A DNA stretch of 64,000 nucleotides from Cymbomonas tetramitiformis (GCA_001247695.2 LGRX02024704.1:24921-88920); one strand, 5' to 3'. Counted from the stretch's first letter, positions 33,593-46,215 are shown. Translations and numbers: made by a program. Notes: generated by a model from the letters alone, not told the origin.

Positions 33593-34424
33593 CTCGCGGC
33601 GGTGGTGTGACTGGCGCGGCGGCGCATGTACGCACAAATGCCCATGACGTCTGCTCGGCGCACGTGATATCCCCTCCACTGCGCCTGCAGCAGGACTGCT
33701 GCCCGGTGCCTCTCCACGTACATGGCCTGGCGTCGTCGAGTTAGGAAGCCCCGAGCCACCTGGCGCCCCAAGGCAGATATAGGGGTGATGGGAGGGGTCA
33801 GGCGATAAAAAACACGACGCGTTGTGATGCTGCGCCTCGCTATTCCAAGGGGGTCGGACAAATTAAGGATCGCGTCTCTCAGATTTAGGGATCATGATTT
33901 CCGTAGTTTTCAACCGAAAATTCCAAACAGCTCGAAGAGAATCTATGTGTGTGGAATCAGCGTGAACGATATCCGACATGATGCATGGGGGATGTTGTTC
34001 AAGTGCTGCCTTCAAACCCGGACTGCCTCTAACTCCTCGTGCTGTGTGTCCTCTTGTGCTGCTTCGAAGCAAGGGGCAGCACTCCCCCGGAGCGCACAGG
34101 AAGCGGCGATGAGCGTGCCGGCATGGTCCGCAGGTGAGGAACATGGCATGGCGCTCGGGCAGGGCATCCTAAACCTCTCGCACAGCGGGGGAACCAGCTC
34201 GATGAGAGGAGGGAGAAATCGATGAGAGGAGGGAGCTACCGATGAGTGGAGGGAGCAATCGAGGAGAGGGGGAGAAATCGATGAGAGGAGGGAGAAATCG
34301 ATGGGAGGAGGAGGGCTGAATGTTTGTGGCCTGAAACGAGCAAACGTGGAAAGGGGGAATTGGACTTGGAGAGGGACGAGGCGCACCCGTTGGATTAACA
34401 GCGCGGCGCGATCAAAATGCAATG
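33593..34424 (-). CDS. IQ-motif exon pair (calmodulin-binding type)
   Basis: Exon 34424-34387 ends HFDRAALLIQR at a GTGCGC donor. Exon 33759-33593 begins VARGFLTRRRQAM after GCGCCAG. Both joins are phase 0, and together they make IQRVARGFLTRR, a full IQ motif (IQxxxRGxxxR). A second IQ motif, LLQAQWRGYHVRR, follows in the same exon, then a basic segment (AYMRRRASHTTAA) up to a GTCCGT donor. IQ motifs bind calmodulin or EF-hand light chains. The exons lie between LRR exons upstream and coiled-coil exons downstream on the same strand, the layout of LRR/IQ centriolar or ciliary proteins. Joining them into one gene is inference. Confidence 0.7.
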
Positions 34425-36006
34425 CTGAGCCCCCCTGTGGTCTCAGATCCGCCCGTGCGCTCCCCCTGGGTAGAGCACCCCAATACGTCTCAGCTCACAC
34501 ATGTTGCCCCCTCGCAGAGCACCCCGGCCTGCCTTGCACGCGCCTCTCCTCGGCAGAGCGGTCTGATCATATCACCCCTTAGGAGACTGACACTCCCATA
34601 GAAGAGCCTGCCACCGTGACACAAAGATACAGAACGGAAGGCAGCAGCATGGCAGAGGGCACGCCAGCCAACCACTTTGTGCGAGGAGCCCGGTTCTGAC
34701 GCGCGATACGGGCGGTCAATGCGGCCCGTGGTTATGGATGTGCTCACCTCTCTGAGGCGTGCGTGCGAGAGCTTGGCCGAGCGCTGGCGGCTGTGCGCCC
34801 CGGCCCGGGCAGCAGGAACGACGACGAGGCAGACATGAGGCCCCCCCGCCCTGTGTCCTCACCAGCCCTCCCCCTCGGAGCGGCGCGCGCTCCTGCAGCC
34901 TGCTCTGCGGGCGCCGGGCCTCGCGCACCGCCCTCCCTGCTGGAGGGCGCCGCGGCTGCGCGCTTGCCCCGATCGGCGTCCGCAATCTCCCGCGGCTTTG
35001 GCTCTTTTGCGGGGCACCTGCAACACGTGGCGTCCCTGTGAGACGCGCCCGACGACACAAGCCTCCCGCACAACTCGCCCGCGCGCTCGAAGCCCGGCAC
35101 AGCCTGGGTGCAGCGTTGGGTCCGCCTCAGTAGATTGAAGGCTGCTAGCGCAGAGCACAACGCCGATTCGCTTGTGTGTTCAAGGTGCAGATTTGTCAAA
35201 AACGTGGGGCAGAACCAGCAAGTTTGTACCGAATGCGCATTTTGTAAAAGATGTGTACATTTATTGATATTGAGGATGCCAAGAGGAGCTTCGGAAGGGG
35301 AGGGAAATGGGGCGCACTGATGTCTCAGATAAGCAACAAGCTGAGCTGAGCTGGAACCATCAAGCAGTTGCAGCAACTGCATTTCACCAACATCTCGACA
35401 GTAAGTGAAGCTTCTAACACACCACTGGCAGATTTGAAGCGTGCGGTGAAGATTAGTAATCGAGTAATAAGATTAGTAGTCGCAGTCCATTGCTCAGTGA
35501 TATGCGAGTCCGCTGCTTCGGAAATATGCGAGCTCCAGGAGTGTGGGGAGAACAAATAATTCTCAAAATTGTCGATAGGTGTTTTTTTCAAGGGAAGGCA
35601 CTTGTTGCTCAGGCACCTTGAGTCTATCTCAATACTCTTAAAGCTCATCAGGTGCATTCTGCAGTCATTGTGAGGGTGAGGGTCGTCTAGCACCTGCTCG
35701 GAGAGCAGACCTCGGTTGTCGCAAAACAGCCTGTTGCACGACTTGGACCTGGGACAAGCAGAACGCGCCGTCAGTCCTGCATCACCCCAAAGGAAAACAG
35801 CAAGCACCGCGTTCATCTCCTCCCACAAACAAAGGCACCCCAATTGAAACAACCGTTGCGTCTATGGGAATCATGTTACCGAGGCAGAATCAAATATGAA
35901 GCCTGTTACAAGTGAAAGGCTTACTGCAAGACCATCACCACAGATATGAGGCCTCGGTCGGAGTGTATAGTTGAGCAGCGAAGTAAAGGCTGCATCGGGA
36001 AAAGCA
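34425..36006. other. Unresolved region between LRR and IQ exons
   Basis: Minus-strand frames at 34744-35382 and 35325-35852 may include real exons (for example SKSCNRLFCDNRGLLSEQ after a CCCAG acceptor near 35,753), but borders and phases do not agree well enough to call. GAGGAGGGAGAAATCGATGA-type short repeats lie at 34,200-34,310. Confidence 0.3.
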
Positions 36007-37731
36007 TCACCATGCTGCCTCCTTCACAGCTTCACCATCGAGTCGGCGCAGGCGAGGAAGCAAGAACCCCACAAGGGGACGGTGGTCGAATCCGACTTCT
36101 GAAGCCACTGAGATACACGAGTTACCTGCCATGGCATGCGACCCCTCCTGCTAATCTCTTCGCTCAAGGAACCAGTCTTGATATCTCATCCAGAGGCCAG
36201 CTGGGATCTTGAACGCCAGGTCAAAGAGTATGCGGCAGTGGCATATGACGCGTACGCAGGAGGCGCCAGAAAAGTCAGACATACTCATACCTGAAGTCGT
36301 CAACGTGGTGTATGGTGCAACAAGGGGGCGTGAAGATATGGGCAGGAGGCATTCCCATGCGATGATATGTCGTGGAAACGATGGAAGGAGGGAACTCCTC
36401 CGCAGCACGCATGCAAATCCAGGACCACAGAAGACACAGCGAAACCTACCCTTGATTTCGAGTTCCATGAGACGCACACAACCGGTCATGTACTTCAATT
36501 CAAGGATATCTTCGAGCTCGTTGTTCGCGATGAATAAGGCCTGCGAACAAGGGCAGCGTGAATGCCACCGAGCTGTCCACGTGGGTGTGATATTGACAAA
36601 AATGCGTGGGCCGTATCATTTCTTTTCTGATCAGGCCGCGCACCTGCAAGGATGATGGCAGAGAGCTTGGTGCGCTCTGCAGAGTTCCAATCAGGTTATG
36701 GCTGACGTCCAAGTGGACCTGCACAATTGTCGTTAAAGCAGCTGAAGATGCATGGCGCGCTGTGGTTGTCAGGCATACACGAGTCGGGAAAGACATTCCC
36801 TAGTGTCCACGGTTTGCTTGCACACATGAAGTACGCAAGTGCTCCCCAGTAAACTCTTGCAAACGCGATGGGTAAAGCAACGGAGACGCCGTGTTCGCCT
36901 TCCACGGGTGAACTTGCAGCCTAGTAGGCCGAGCTGACGTTGGGTGCTGCTTCACACAAACTATCTACTGGACGACCTTAAATCTGGTGAGGCATCAGCT
37001 CGATTCAAAACGCGCAACGTGAAAGCAATAGGGTTTGAAAATACCAGTTTTGGACTCAGAGCAACGACAGGCAGAGACGCGAGGTTGTTGTGTGACAAGT
37101 CGACAGATGTGAGGGAGGTCAATCGTTGAAGTCCATCAGTGGAAGACAAGACATTGTTGTGGAAGTTAACGAGCTGAAGCGAGTCGCACTTTTCTGCAAG
37201 GCACGATTCCTTCAAAACGATTACTTCAAGCAACCAAACGATTGGTGACCACTCAGCAGAACGTTGGTGTCCAAAGACTTGCAGTGTCGAACAAGTGAAG
37301 CAGCTGTAGTATCCGCGGTGACCTACCTAGTCCGTCTAAGCGTACCAGGCTGTTGTGTGCGGCGTTAAGAGAGCGTAGGTAGTGCAGAGAAGATACACCG
37401 TCCAGCTTAGCAACTCGATTATGCTCCATACGCAGATCTGATCACGCTTCCACAAACGTTTTAGTGGCCGGCAGAGGCTCGACAACTCACGCTCACTTTT
37501 CCATAACAAATATGGTTACGCAGAGATTTCAGTGGTCGAATAAGAATTTTTCTTCACTTCGCACTTACCACGCAACAGGGGAACTGCTTCCAGCCCTTCA
37601 ATTTTAAGTATTCGATTATGGCTGACAACAAGTTTCTGGAGGTGTGCATAAGACTGCAAATTCGGGAATCGGTGGAGTCCGCTGTCCGCTAGGATCAGCT
37701 CGTCGGGCGCTTCCTCCGAGCCGTAACTCAT
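36007..37731 (-). CDS. Leucine-rich-repeat protein, SDS22-like LRRs (5' part of a possible LRR/IQ gene)
   Basis: Proposed start MSYGSEEAPDE at 37731. Exons with agreeing phases: 37731-37569 (LQKLVVSHNRILKIEGLE; donor GTAAGT), 37437-37327 (LRSLNAAHNSLVRLDGL; donor GTAGGT), 37193-37045 (LTSVDLSHNNLASLP), 36718-36644 (VHLDVSHNLIGTL) and 36540-36450 (ALFIANNELEDILEL; donor GTAGGT). Each carries LxxLxxxxN repeats of the short SDS22 type. An exon at 36098 onward (VGFLLPRLRRLDG) matches the LRR C-terminal cap and reaches a stop at 36007 unless GTGAAG there is used as a donor. Such proteins act as protein-binding scaffolds. IQ and coiled-coil exons follow on the same strand, so a CEP97-like or LRRIQ-like cilium/centriole protein is possible but unproven. 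Confidence 0.75.
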
Positions 37732-38656
37732 ATTGACAGTCACGAATGTTTGTACAATCTGACAGAAACCGTGTCTGTCCACTTGTTCTTGTTTTTGGGC
37801 ATCAAGAAACTGGCTGTTGCTACAATTTTGAATCTGTTCCCATATCTCTATCGTATGACGGTCCGGTGTTTTTCAGCCTTGCGACCCAGCACTGTGACGC
37901 GTAAGACCCGAACCCTGAGAGCCGGCCTGCATTTCGAACCTCCCCACCCTGCCCCCCCGGCCAACCACCCCAAAAGTATTATTTCGCCACTCTTCTAGTG
38001 TGTTGGGACACCTCGCGCGCCGCACGAATCGAAGCGGTTCGCTCGCTACGCCCTGCTCCGTCAGCGCAACCATGCTCGGGTCACACCCCCTCCAATGCCC
38101 CCACCTACCACAGTCTACATCAATAACCTTTTGCACTAGAACGATTACGAGGGGTGTCCCGAGCCTTCATGTGGCAAGGCGTGATTATCCCATATCCCAC
38201 CTGATGTCCTTCGCCATCCCCACCATGCATCTTGCCTCGGGCATCGAGCTACACGCCGCTACAGCACGCCAACTGCACCCTACCTGGCGTCCCACCAATT
38301 CTGGGGGGTGGACCGTCATAGAGATATTTGCCCATCGTCGCATGATGATTTTGATGAGCATGCAGAATGAGCATGACGATGAGCATCGAGCATGCCCGCA
38401 GAAGTAGAAGAGTGACACCAGCACCATACGAGAGGGAGAGGCCCTCTGAGTGAGTGACACAACCTCGAACAGTCTGAACCTCGAACCCCGCGCGTTTGAA
38501 AATTTTGACCAATATCCCCCCTTTTTTGTACGACAGGATCTAGACACAATCTCGACCAAATCTAGAATCCAAAGTGACAGTATCGAGTATCAGTATGAGT
38601 ATCGGACAATTTATATGCCCCCCCCACCCCATTTGTGGTGACACTAATGTGGTGGG
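37732..38656. other. Intergenic, no supported gene
   Basis: Contains a block at about 38,526-38,595 (GACAGGATCTAGACACAATC, then CCAAAGTGACAGTATCG) that is also present at about 12,445-12,505 within the GT47 gene: a dispersed repeat of unknown type. Promoter of the LRR gene probably lies in the first part. Confidence 0.5.
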
Positions 38657-38661
38657 ATATA
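38657..38661. other. 5-bp target-site duplication (left copy)
   Basis: ATATA immediately before the left LTR, identical to 40592-40596 after the right LTR. Confidence 0.8.
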
Positions 38662-40591
38662 TGCTGGAAATGACACCCTGACTAGTTCGTACAGTCAGGT
38701 GTCATATTCAGTGTGTCATCTTCGGTGATCAGCTTGTGTGACAAACTCAGTATATATGTCTATTATCTGAGTTTATCTTAGTTCGTTGTTTCACCGTCGG
38801 CAGCGTTCCCCCTCGTGCACTGCTGACTTTCCAGCAGGTTATGGGACCACTTCACGCTTGCGTGTTGTGTATTTTAGCGTAGAATTTTATTTATTTTCCT
38901 CATATATTTCGAGAGAGTGTGTCCACGCCTTGTGGCTCACTCAGATTAAGATTCTTCGCTCAAGCTTTGAACTCGCGGTTTGCGAGGGACATTAGACGGA
39001 GTGGTGCTCTACGGATTTTCTTGGGTTGTTTCCACACTTATTTTCGTTATATTCTATGGATTCTTCTCAGATTTCTTCGAGTGAAGAGCTCCTAGCTCTT
39101 TTGGATTCTATTGACACTGGTTTTGCGAGAGTCTCGACTCTCAAGAGGTCTCAGTTGATCTCTTTGTGCACTTCTATGAGCGAGGCTATTGCGCATTTCC
39201 GCTCGCCGCAGATTTCTCCGCAGAGTTTGACCGCAGACCCGCCGATCATTTTGGAGATCATTATTTCAAAGAGCACACAGGTTGGTGGTGCTAGTTCCGA
39301 TGATTTTGCGGGTTCCGTTGTTTCTTTCTGTGAGACAGGCGTCGGAGATTCGCCAGTACTTTTGGCAAATAAATCAGTTTCCACTCAGATTACATCCACT
39401 AGACCCTCACCTAGTATCCCTAGGGTGAGAAGCGCGCGCGCACAGGCCCCTCCTGTGCGTCGTGAAGTTCATTACATTCACGCGCCCCCTATGCCTGGGC
39501 CTCCTTCCGTGGGCATCGAGGACCGGCATTTTGAGCAGTATGACAGTAGTGAGGAGGATGAATCGGAGTACCCCCCTGGGTATTACGATGAATCAGACAG
39601 TTGAGAGGAAGTAGAGGAGGAGCAAGATGGCCACTTGGCCGCTCCGCATTTTTCGTCCGATCGATTGGAACAGGATGAAACCCTGGACACAGGTTTCCAG
39701 GGCGACTCTTATGGCGGAGTTTTAGAGCCCCCTGTTGGGGATGAATTTTTACCGCAGAATGATTTTTCAGCGGTTGGCATTGTTTCTTATGTCAGAGATG
39801 CTATTCCTGGAAACGAAAATTTAGAGCATTACGAAGCGTACACTGCTGAAGAGTGGGTTGCATGGGAGGCCGAAGCCCGTGATTCTTACGACACTGGTGG
39901 TGTTGAATTTTACGATGAGTATGAATATTTTGAGAACTCAGCTTCCGATGATTACTCGGATGGGTCTTATTAATCTGTAAACAGACAGGTGGTGCTCCCT
40001 TTTGCAATTCTCCACCACTTGCTGTAGTTTTGGACCGAAGAATGTTGTATTATTTCTCACCACTTGCGGGCAGCTTTACAAATTAAGACGAACAATTTAC
40101 AGGAGGAGACCTTTGCAGTTCGCAGAATTAAAAGCTAAACCGACAGGCCGACTTATTTTTTACATTCTCCATCACATGCAGACAGGCGAGATCTGTGGGA
40201 GCACCCACCACTAGCTGGCAAAGACGCATTTTGACCGATCAGATTGTATTTTAGCGCGATCTCTAGCTTTAGCAAGTATCATTTTTTTTTTGCTTAAGCT
40301 CTCATCAACCACTTGTGACTTTTCTAGCTTCTAGGCTTAACAATTTTGCATCTTACACGGTAAGCCTAGTAGCTAGGGTAGTGTGTTGTCACAAGCTGTC
40401 CACCTCAGATGAGGTGGTGTGCTGGAAATGACACCCTGACTAGTTCGTACAATCAGGTGTCATATTCAGTGTGTCATCTTCGGTGATCAGCTTGTGTGAC
40501 AAACTCAGTATATATGTATATTATCTGAGTTTATCTTGGTTCGTTGTTTCACCGTCGGCGCTGTTCCCGTGCACCGCCGAAGTTTCTAGCA
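38662..40591 (+). mobile_element. 1.93-kb LTR retroelement, non-autonomous
   Basis: Direct repeats 38662-38836 and 40420-40591 both start TGCTGGAAATGACACCCTGA and end AGCA, i.e. TG...CA. The first 140 bases differ at about three sites, while the last 30 are more diverged. The element is bounded by the 5-base duplication ATATA. A purine-rich stretch (GATGAGGTGGTG) precedes the right LTR, as expected of a polypurine tract. The only internal frame is an acidic protein. No protease, integrase or RT is present, so it must depend on enzymes of another element. Confidence 0.9.
39056..39973 (+). pseudogene. Gag-position acidic protein of the LTR element, interrupted by one in-frame TGA
   Basis: ATG at 39056 opens 182 codons (MDSSQISSSEELLALLDSID), ending at TGA 39602-39604. 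The same frame continues to 39973 (EEVEEEQDGHLAAPHFSSDR to SASDDYSDGSY), giving about 305 codons in all. Both halves are rich in Asp, Glu, Ser and Tyr, including HFEQYDSSEEDESE and YDEYEYFENSASDD, so they clearly form one protein. The N-terminal part looks helical; the rest is probably disordered. No zinc knuckle or RT motif. The stop may be a mutation or a readthrough site. Confidence 0.7.
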
Positions 40592-40596
40592 ATATA

Positions 40597-43500
40597 TTTA
40601 TAAAAGTGACCCCTTGGCACGCCATCATCCGGGGGATACTTAACATTTTCCTTGCCTCCACCAAAGACGCGCTACGCACCATCTAGACCCCCAACCACGT
40701 GTTCAACGCTACCTACGCACACCAACAATCCACGACCCCATGCAGCCCAAGTACAATGACCAGAATCGCGACAGTTGTCACAACTCCGAACCCGACCCAA
40801 GGGGGGTCAGTAGGGGTGCCCATGAGACCCCCGATCCCATGCGCGACCAGCGCATTTGCTGGTTGCAAATTCGTCGCAACTACAGTGACCGACACTCAGA
40901 CCCTAGTACATGGGGGTGGGGTTGGCGGGGGCGGACGCCCGAAAGAGAGCCCCGCTCACATCGAGACCACAACCACGTTATTTTCACCCTCCTCCAGCTT
41001 TGCGCCTCTCCAACTTACATTCCGATTTACATGTCGCAGCATGACCATAATGCCAAATACCGTATGTTTCACTAGTATTTGTGGCATTTTAGGGTTATTG
41101 GGGTTACTGTGACCCAAATCACCCACAGTGACTTTAGGGTGTTACATGATATCAGTAACACTGATATATATAAATTGAGCAGTATGCATCTTTCTTTGAA
41201 GAAAAGAAGCAAAACTGTACTCAGTATTCCATTGTTTATTATGTGAACTCTGAGGTGTATGTTACACCCCTAAGTTTTTACACAAGATTTTTAGGGTGTT
41301 ACACGAGATGTGAAGTGCTCAGGTATTTTTTCCAGGTACCTTAATAGGTGTAAAATTGGAATCCGCGAAAAAATTGGACCCAAAAAATCATTTTGAAATC
41401 TAACGTATTAGATTTTCACCTATTTCTGCCACTTTTGGCTTATATATGTATATAAGTCCCAGTGTATACTTATGATGTATACATCTTTCACAACTCTGCG
41501 ATATATCTCACTTGCACACATGAAATTGGAATTGATATTTTTCATGGTGTTCTGTGAAGATATGTGCATGGCCATTATTTGGGGTTTTACTGATTGAAAC
41601 CCATGATAAATAGACCAAACCCTATATATATAAATATGTCAGGTAATTTATCATTTACTTAGGCATATGGCGGTGCACTGGAGGTTATCAAAATGATACC
41701 TCCAGTCTCTAAGTAAATCAGAACAATGCTTAAATAATCAGAGCAATGTCTGTTTAATAACCTCTATCAGCTACATCAGTGTCAAGATGCGTTCTGATCT
41801 GTGAGATTTATTGAGATATGCATTGAAGTAATCAGGTTCTGAATTAACTGTCAAAATGCATAGTAGAGGATGGTGTTGCTCCAGCGATAGAATGAAAGGG
41901 CATGGACAGTACTCAACAGTGACCAACTGTTTTTTGAGTACTGTATATTGCCTTCGGGTCTGGAGATATTCTCCATCCAGCCCTTCAGCATGTGGTATGA
42001 TCCTGCTCCCTTATCTATCGCCATCACTGACATCCCACACGCACATGTGTTTGTGGGATGGTATCTATGCATCATACATGGGATATTGATATTATACATT
42101 TATCATATACACTTACTGACTCAGTGTAATATCAGTATATCTTCAACATGCATTAACATAAATATTAGTGTGAATACTGTGATATATAGTTTTACAGTGG
42201 TGGTATACTCTGATGTGATCCCATCAGATGGTATACACAGTGACTATATATTGTACATGCACTTACTGATTGAGTAAACTTAAGTAAATTGATATAGATT
42301 AATCATACAGGTTTGTCTGTATACCAATGGACAGCATATAACAAGTATGATGTATATCAATATAGTTAGTATACTGCTGTAATCCTGTACATCTCATCAT
42401 AATGGATGAAGAGTTAAATGGTGAATTTTCACAAGTAGCTCCGATGCATATCCAATCCGTCTGATTAACAGGAGAACGGATGCTCAATCCCAAATCCTCC
42501 GTCATGGAACATCTGAGCTAATTTCTAACTTAACAATCGAGATTGCCATCTTACACTATTTGGATTTTCAATATAGCACTGTACTTGCAAGATCTAGCAT
42601 GTTACACATGTGATTTGCAAGATGTCACAGTAAATCATAGGCATGTATAACAATAATGCACAGCCGCTATCGTGATCAGGCTGTATAGGTGCATACCAAG
42701 TTGTTATCGTGATCAGGCTTGGATTTATGCATGTGTGCATGTATGCTAGATTTATGTGACCAGGCTGATTATTATCACAGTATAACTTGTATACACAATC
42801 ACAACATGCCATGTGATAATGACTGTGATAGTAATGATATGTGATAACAATGATCTCGTGATAAGTGTCATTCACTGTCAATCACAACATGTTGTTGTAA
42901 CGATGACGAAATCGCACACACAATCTTGCACAGCATGTGTATGTATAATGATGATGGCGTCGCACACACTATTTCTGCGCAGCATGTGTGTGTATACTGA
43001 TGATGGTATCGCCCACACTATTTCTGCGCAGCATGTGTGCGTATTGTTGGGCATCATTTTATCATGCGTCCATCTGCGCAGCATGCGTGAGTATTGTTGG
43101 CCATCATTTTATCATGCGTCCATCTGCGCAGCATGTGTGCGTCCACTTGGTGCGAAATTGTACGAACATCGAGATCGCACACTATGTATGCGCGTGATAC
43201 ATATGTATGTCGCGCTGCATACTGATGCATGCGTCGCTGTGTACAAGCTATAATCATCGCACGTTTGCGTCGCACGGTATGAAATATGACCACCGCACAA
43301 CTGCGTCGCACGGTGTGATGTATGATCATCGCACATCTGTGTCGCACGGTACGGATTTTTATCATCGCACATCTGTGTCGCATAGTACGAATGCGAATGT
43401 CGTTGTCGCACATCTCTGTCGCACAGTATGAATGCGAATGTCGCTGATAACGAGATTATGTACATCTTTGTCGCGCTTGATGCGAATCATGTACATCGTT

Positions 43501-44500
43501 GTCGCAATATATTCACTGCTGAAATGTTGTTGAATGCGAATATGGTCGCGTTGATGATATTATGTGCAACGTTGCTCGTCGCTGACGCGATATGTGTCGC
43601 TGGCGATATTTTGTGCAAACGTTGTCGCGTATATGCAGTTATGCTGATATTCGACGATATGTGCGAACTCAGTCGAGCTGCATACGATATAATATATATA
43701 TATATGTGTGACTCAGTCTGTTGCACACACTTGTTCTCGTTCTTCGCCTGAGCGGAGGATACCAATGTCAAGGCTCGCTATGCGAACGCTATGCGTTGAC
43801 GCGGCTGCTATTGAGCAGTAACAGCCGAAAGTAATATTATGGTGGGTTATGAGTGCAGCAGTCTGGTGATCAGAAGTGCTTGCTTGAGCTCAATGCTCCT
43901 CATATACTTCCAGTGCCCTCACACATCTCATGCGTTACCACCATCGGGTTGTGAACCCGAGGGCACTGGGTGAACTTCCCGCATCGGCTGGTCGATATAG
44001 CCTTTGATGCTCGCATGCTGTTCATTTCATGCTAGAAGCGAAGACGCGTCTTATCAGGACACTTCGGTTCTTCAAGACGTGTCTCGCTTCGCCATCTCGA
44101 TGCCATATACTTGGCCTCTCGATGACAGATGTCACTCACCTTAGGTGGATGACAGACATGATGACTGTACATGTCATAGTCGACCGTACTGACAATACTC
44201 GACGATTGTATGTCATTATGACAATTGACATGATATGATATGACATGGTATGACATGTATGACAGGTATGACCGGCATGACATGTATGACACATATGTCA
44301 TCGGTCAGATCCCTGACACAAGCGGAGCTGAAACCCGGAAACAAACACCATCCAAAGCGGTGGAACCGGATTTCTAGGGAAGGCCTTTCGGATAGGGCTG
44401 TTCACAATAAAGAGTTAGAACCCTAAAACCGGCCCGTCATGGGGCCCCTCTGTACATACAACAAAAGAAGGATTCAATGTGCAGGACCGGCATGATCAAC
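40597..44500. other. AT-rich, gene-poor region with dispersed and short tandem repeats
   Basis: No supported gene. Repeated TTAGGGTGTTACA (41,131 and 41,291). At 42,880-43,140 units carrying GCGCAGCATGTGTG recur about every 55 bases; at 43,255-43,430 CATCGCACATCTGTGTCGCA recurs about every 35-40 bases. Dense GACATG and ATGACA runs at 44,150-44,300. A local (AT)n tract lies at about 43,690. Confidence 0.6.
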
Positions 44501-44503
44501 TTT

Positions 44504-45118
44504 CTAACCACTAGTTGGCTGTTTCACGGCCGTGCCAGCCCCCAGCACGGTCAGAGTGCTGCCAAACTGAAGTGGCGTCGTCGGTGTATAATCATTCGTA
44601 GAGCAAAATGAGGAACTGACTCCCCCACGATCGTCGATTGAAGCTTCGGCCTTATCGTCAGTCGGTCCAGGCGAGTAGTCAGGTAATGGAGGAGAATTGT
44701 CCAACCTTGGAGGTGGTGGGAACACCGGCACGGGATGCCAGCGGCCCTGTCGTGCCCGGTGCCTTCCATGTCGCCTCGGAGGGATCGCGTCGGGCGACAC
44801 AGCCCCAAAGCCGCCATCGTTGCGCGTTGCTATTGCGTCGGTCAAAGAAGATGTCTCCGGAGATGTCGGAGCAGCACCGCCGACTGTCAGACCCGGGACC
44901 TCGTCCATGCCAGCACCACCGAAAGCTGCAGCGGAGAGCAGAGCGGCGGTGGCGTAAACACAAAAAAAGAATGCACACATGAATAAGGTGATTGCCGAAG
45001 AGCGGCCAAACCCGAGAGGTGGCTTGCCACACCCGCTCGGATGAGCATGCGAGGTCATTTCCGGCAAAGCCATCTCGTCAGCAGGCGCCTCCTCGTCTGC
45101 GTGCGTACTCGTCCGCAT
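44504..45118 (-). CDS. Hypothetical single-pass membrane protein frame
   Basis: 204-codon frame: acidic N-terminus (HADEEAPADEMALPEMTSHA), a possible hydrophobic helix (ITLFMCAFFFCVYATAALLS), then a Pro/Asp/Ser-rich tail (PPPPRLDNSPPLPDYSPGP). No family recognised. GC-rich relative to its flanks. It lies immediately left of the inverted-repeat element at 45.17-46.21 kb and may be part of the same decayed minus-strand unit as the gag-like gene, since short Gly/Ser/Asp-rich phrases (HAGGSEDGSDGG here, HVGGSGESDVSDEG near 46,380) occur on both sides. Confidence 0.4.
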   Translation of the reverse strand: MRTSTHADEEAPADEMALPEMTSHAHPSGCGKPPLGFGRSSAITLFMCAFFFCVYATAALLSAAAFGGAGMDEVPGLTVGGAAPTSPETSSLTDAIATRNDGGFGAVSPDAIPPRRHGRHRARQGRWHPVPVFPPPPRLDNSPPLPDYSPGPTDDKAEASIDDRGGVSSSFCSTNDYTPTTPLQFGSTLTVLGAGTAVKQPTSG

Positions 45119-45168
45119 CGCCGCCGTCAGAGCCGTCCTCCGACCCGCCGGCGTGCATGTTGTCTATT

Positions 45169-46215
45169 GCCAAATGGGTACGGTGGGTTAACCCACCGTA
45201 ATGACGATTTTAAACAACCCAAAGCTTCTACGTAACGGCGTATATGGTCTCAAACCTATGTTTCATGGCACTCATTAAGAGTCCCTTCGAACATGGAAAA
45301 CATACTTTGCACCATTCTAAGGTGTTTCGATATGTAAGAGGCGCATGAAGTTGCCAAATATTATGGTGGGTTGGGAAATTTGCTTACGGTGGGTTTACAC
45401 GTGTTACAAATATTGGTAGATCCGTGCCGTACGGAGGGAGGCGTTAGTATGCGATCTTAGGGTTGGCACTTCATATACGATAGTTGGCAATGTTAAGTTT
45501 TGATGTACATCACTTGGGGAGGTACGTGCATATCGTAGGCATGCTGCGTTACCATGGGGGTGTCCGGGTTCGTCAAGCCCTAAAATTGGCTCAAATCCGT
45601 TATTTTCATAGTGTTTCGTGGGGGAAATAAGTTCACGTCCATGGGCACAGCTCAAGCAGCTGCAAAAGTTTATACGTCATAATACATTCATAGACCAAAC
45701 GTTTTTCATCTCAACAAAGCAATCCAGTATGTTTTAAGCATGTGCATTGTCATGTATTCACCCAAGTGCAAATACGCGGTGACGAAGACGAGGGACTTCG
45801 CGTGCTTGTCTCCGTCATATTCGAACGTCACTTCGAATCGCTTGCCAGGTGCTTTATCCTGGTCACATGCGGTCACTCGAGCCTTCAAGCTATAGTCAGG
45901 GGCGTTGGGGCATTGCCCAACAAACTCCTGGACATCTCATTCCCGCCCACACGCACCAGCGGGAATGCATAACTCACACCCTATTATTTTTCTCACGTTT
46001 TCTCAAGTTGAGCGCAATAGGAGGCATGTTTAACAGCGTCTACCGCCAAGTCTATTGACCCCCGAGTACTTTTAGTATTGGTTTTAGGTGTCTAGTTGGT
46101 CACTATAATGTCACATTTCTTGCGGAACCGCGTAACGACCCCGTTACGCGCCAAAATCGTAGGGTTGGTTTACCCACCGTAACAGCGTGTTACGGTGGGT
46201 AAACCCACCGATTTG
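45169..46215. mobile_element. Inverted-repeat element of about 1.05 kb
   Basis: Left end TATTGCCAAATGGGTACGGT faces the right end, whose reverse complement reads TATTGCCAAATCGGTGGGTT. Both arms carry ACGGTGGG and palindromic GGTGGGTT/AACCCACC. An exon-like minus frame inside (45,930-45,750: VGQCPNAPDYSLKARVTACD, KRFEVTFEYDGDKHAKSLVF) may be cargo or element-coded. No transposase motif recognised and target duplication not clear. Confidence 0.6.

Noticed and set aside
41100..42300. Small AT-rich genes at 41.1-42.3 kb
   Set aside because: Short overlapping frames without splice signals or recognisable residues; composition matches surrounding spacer.
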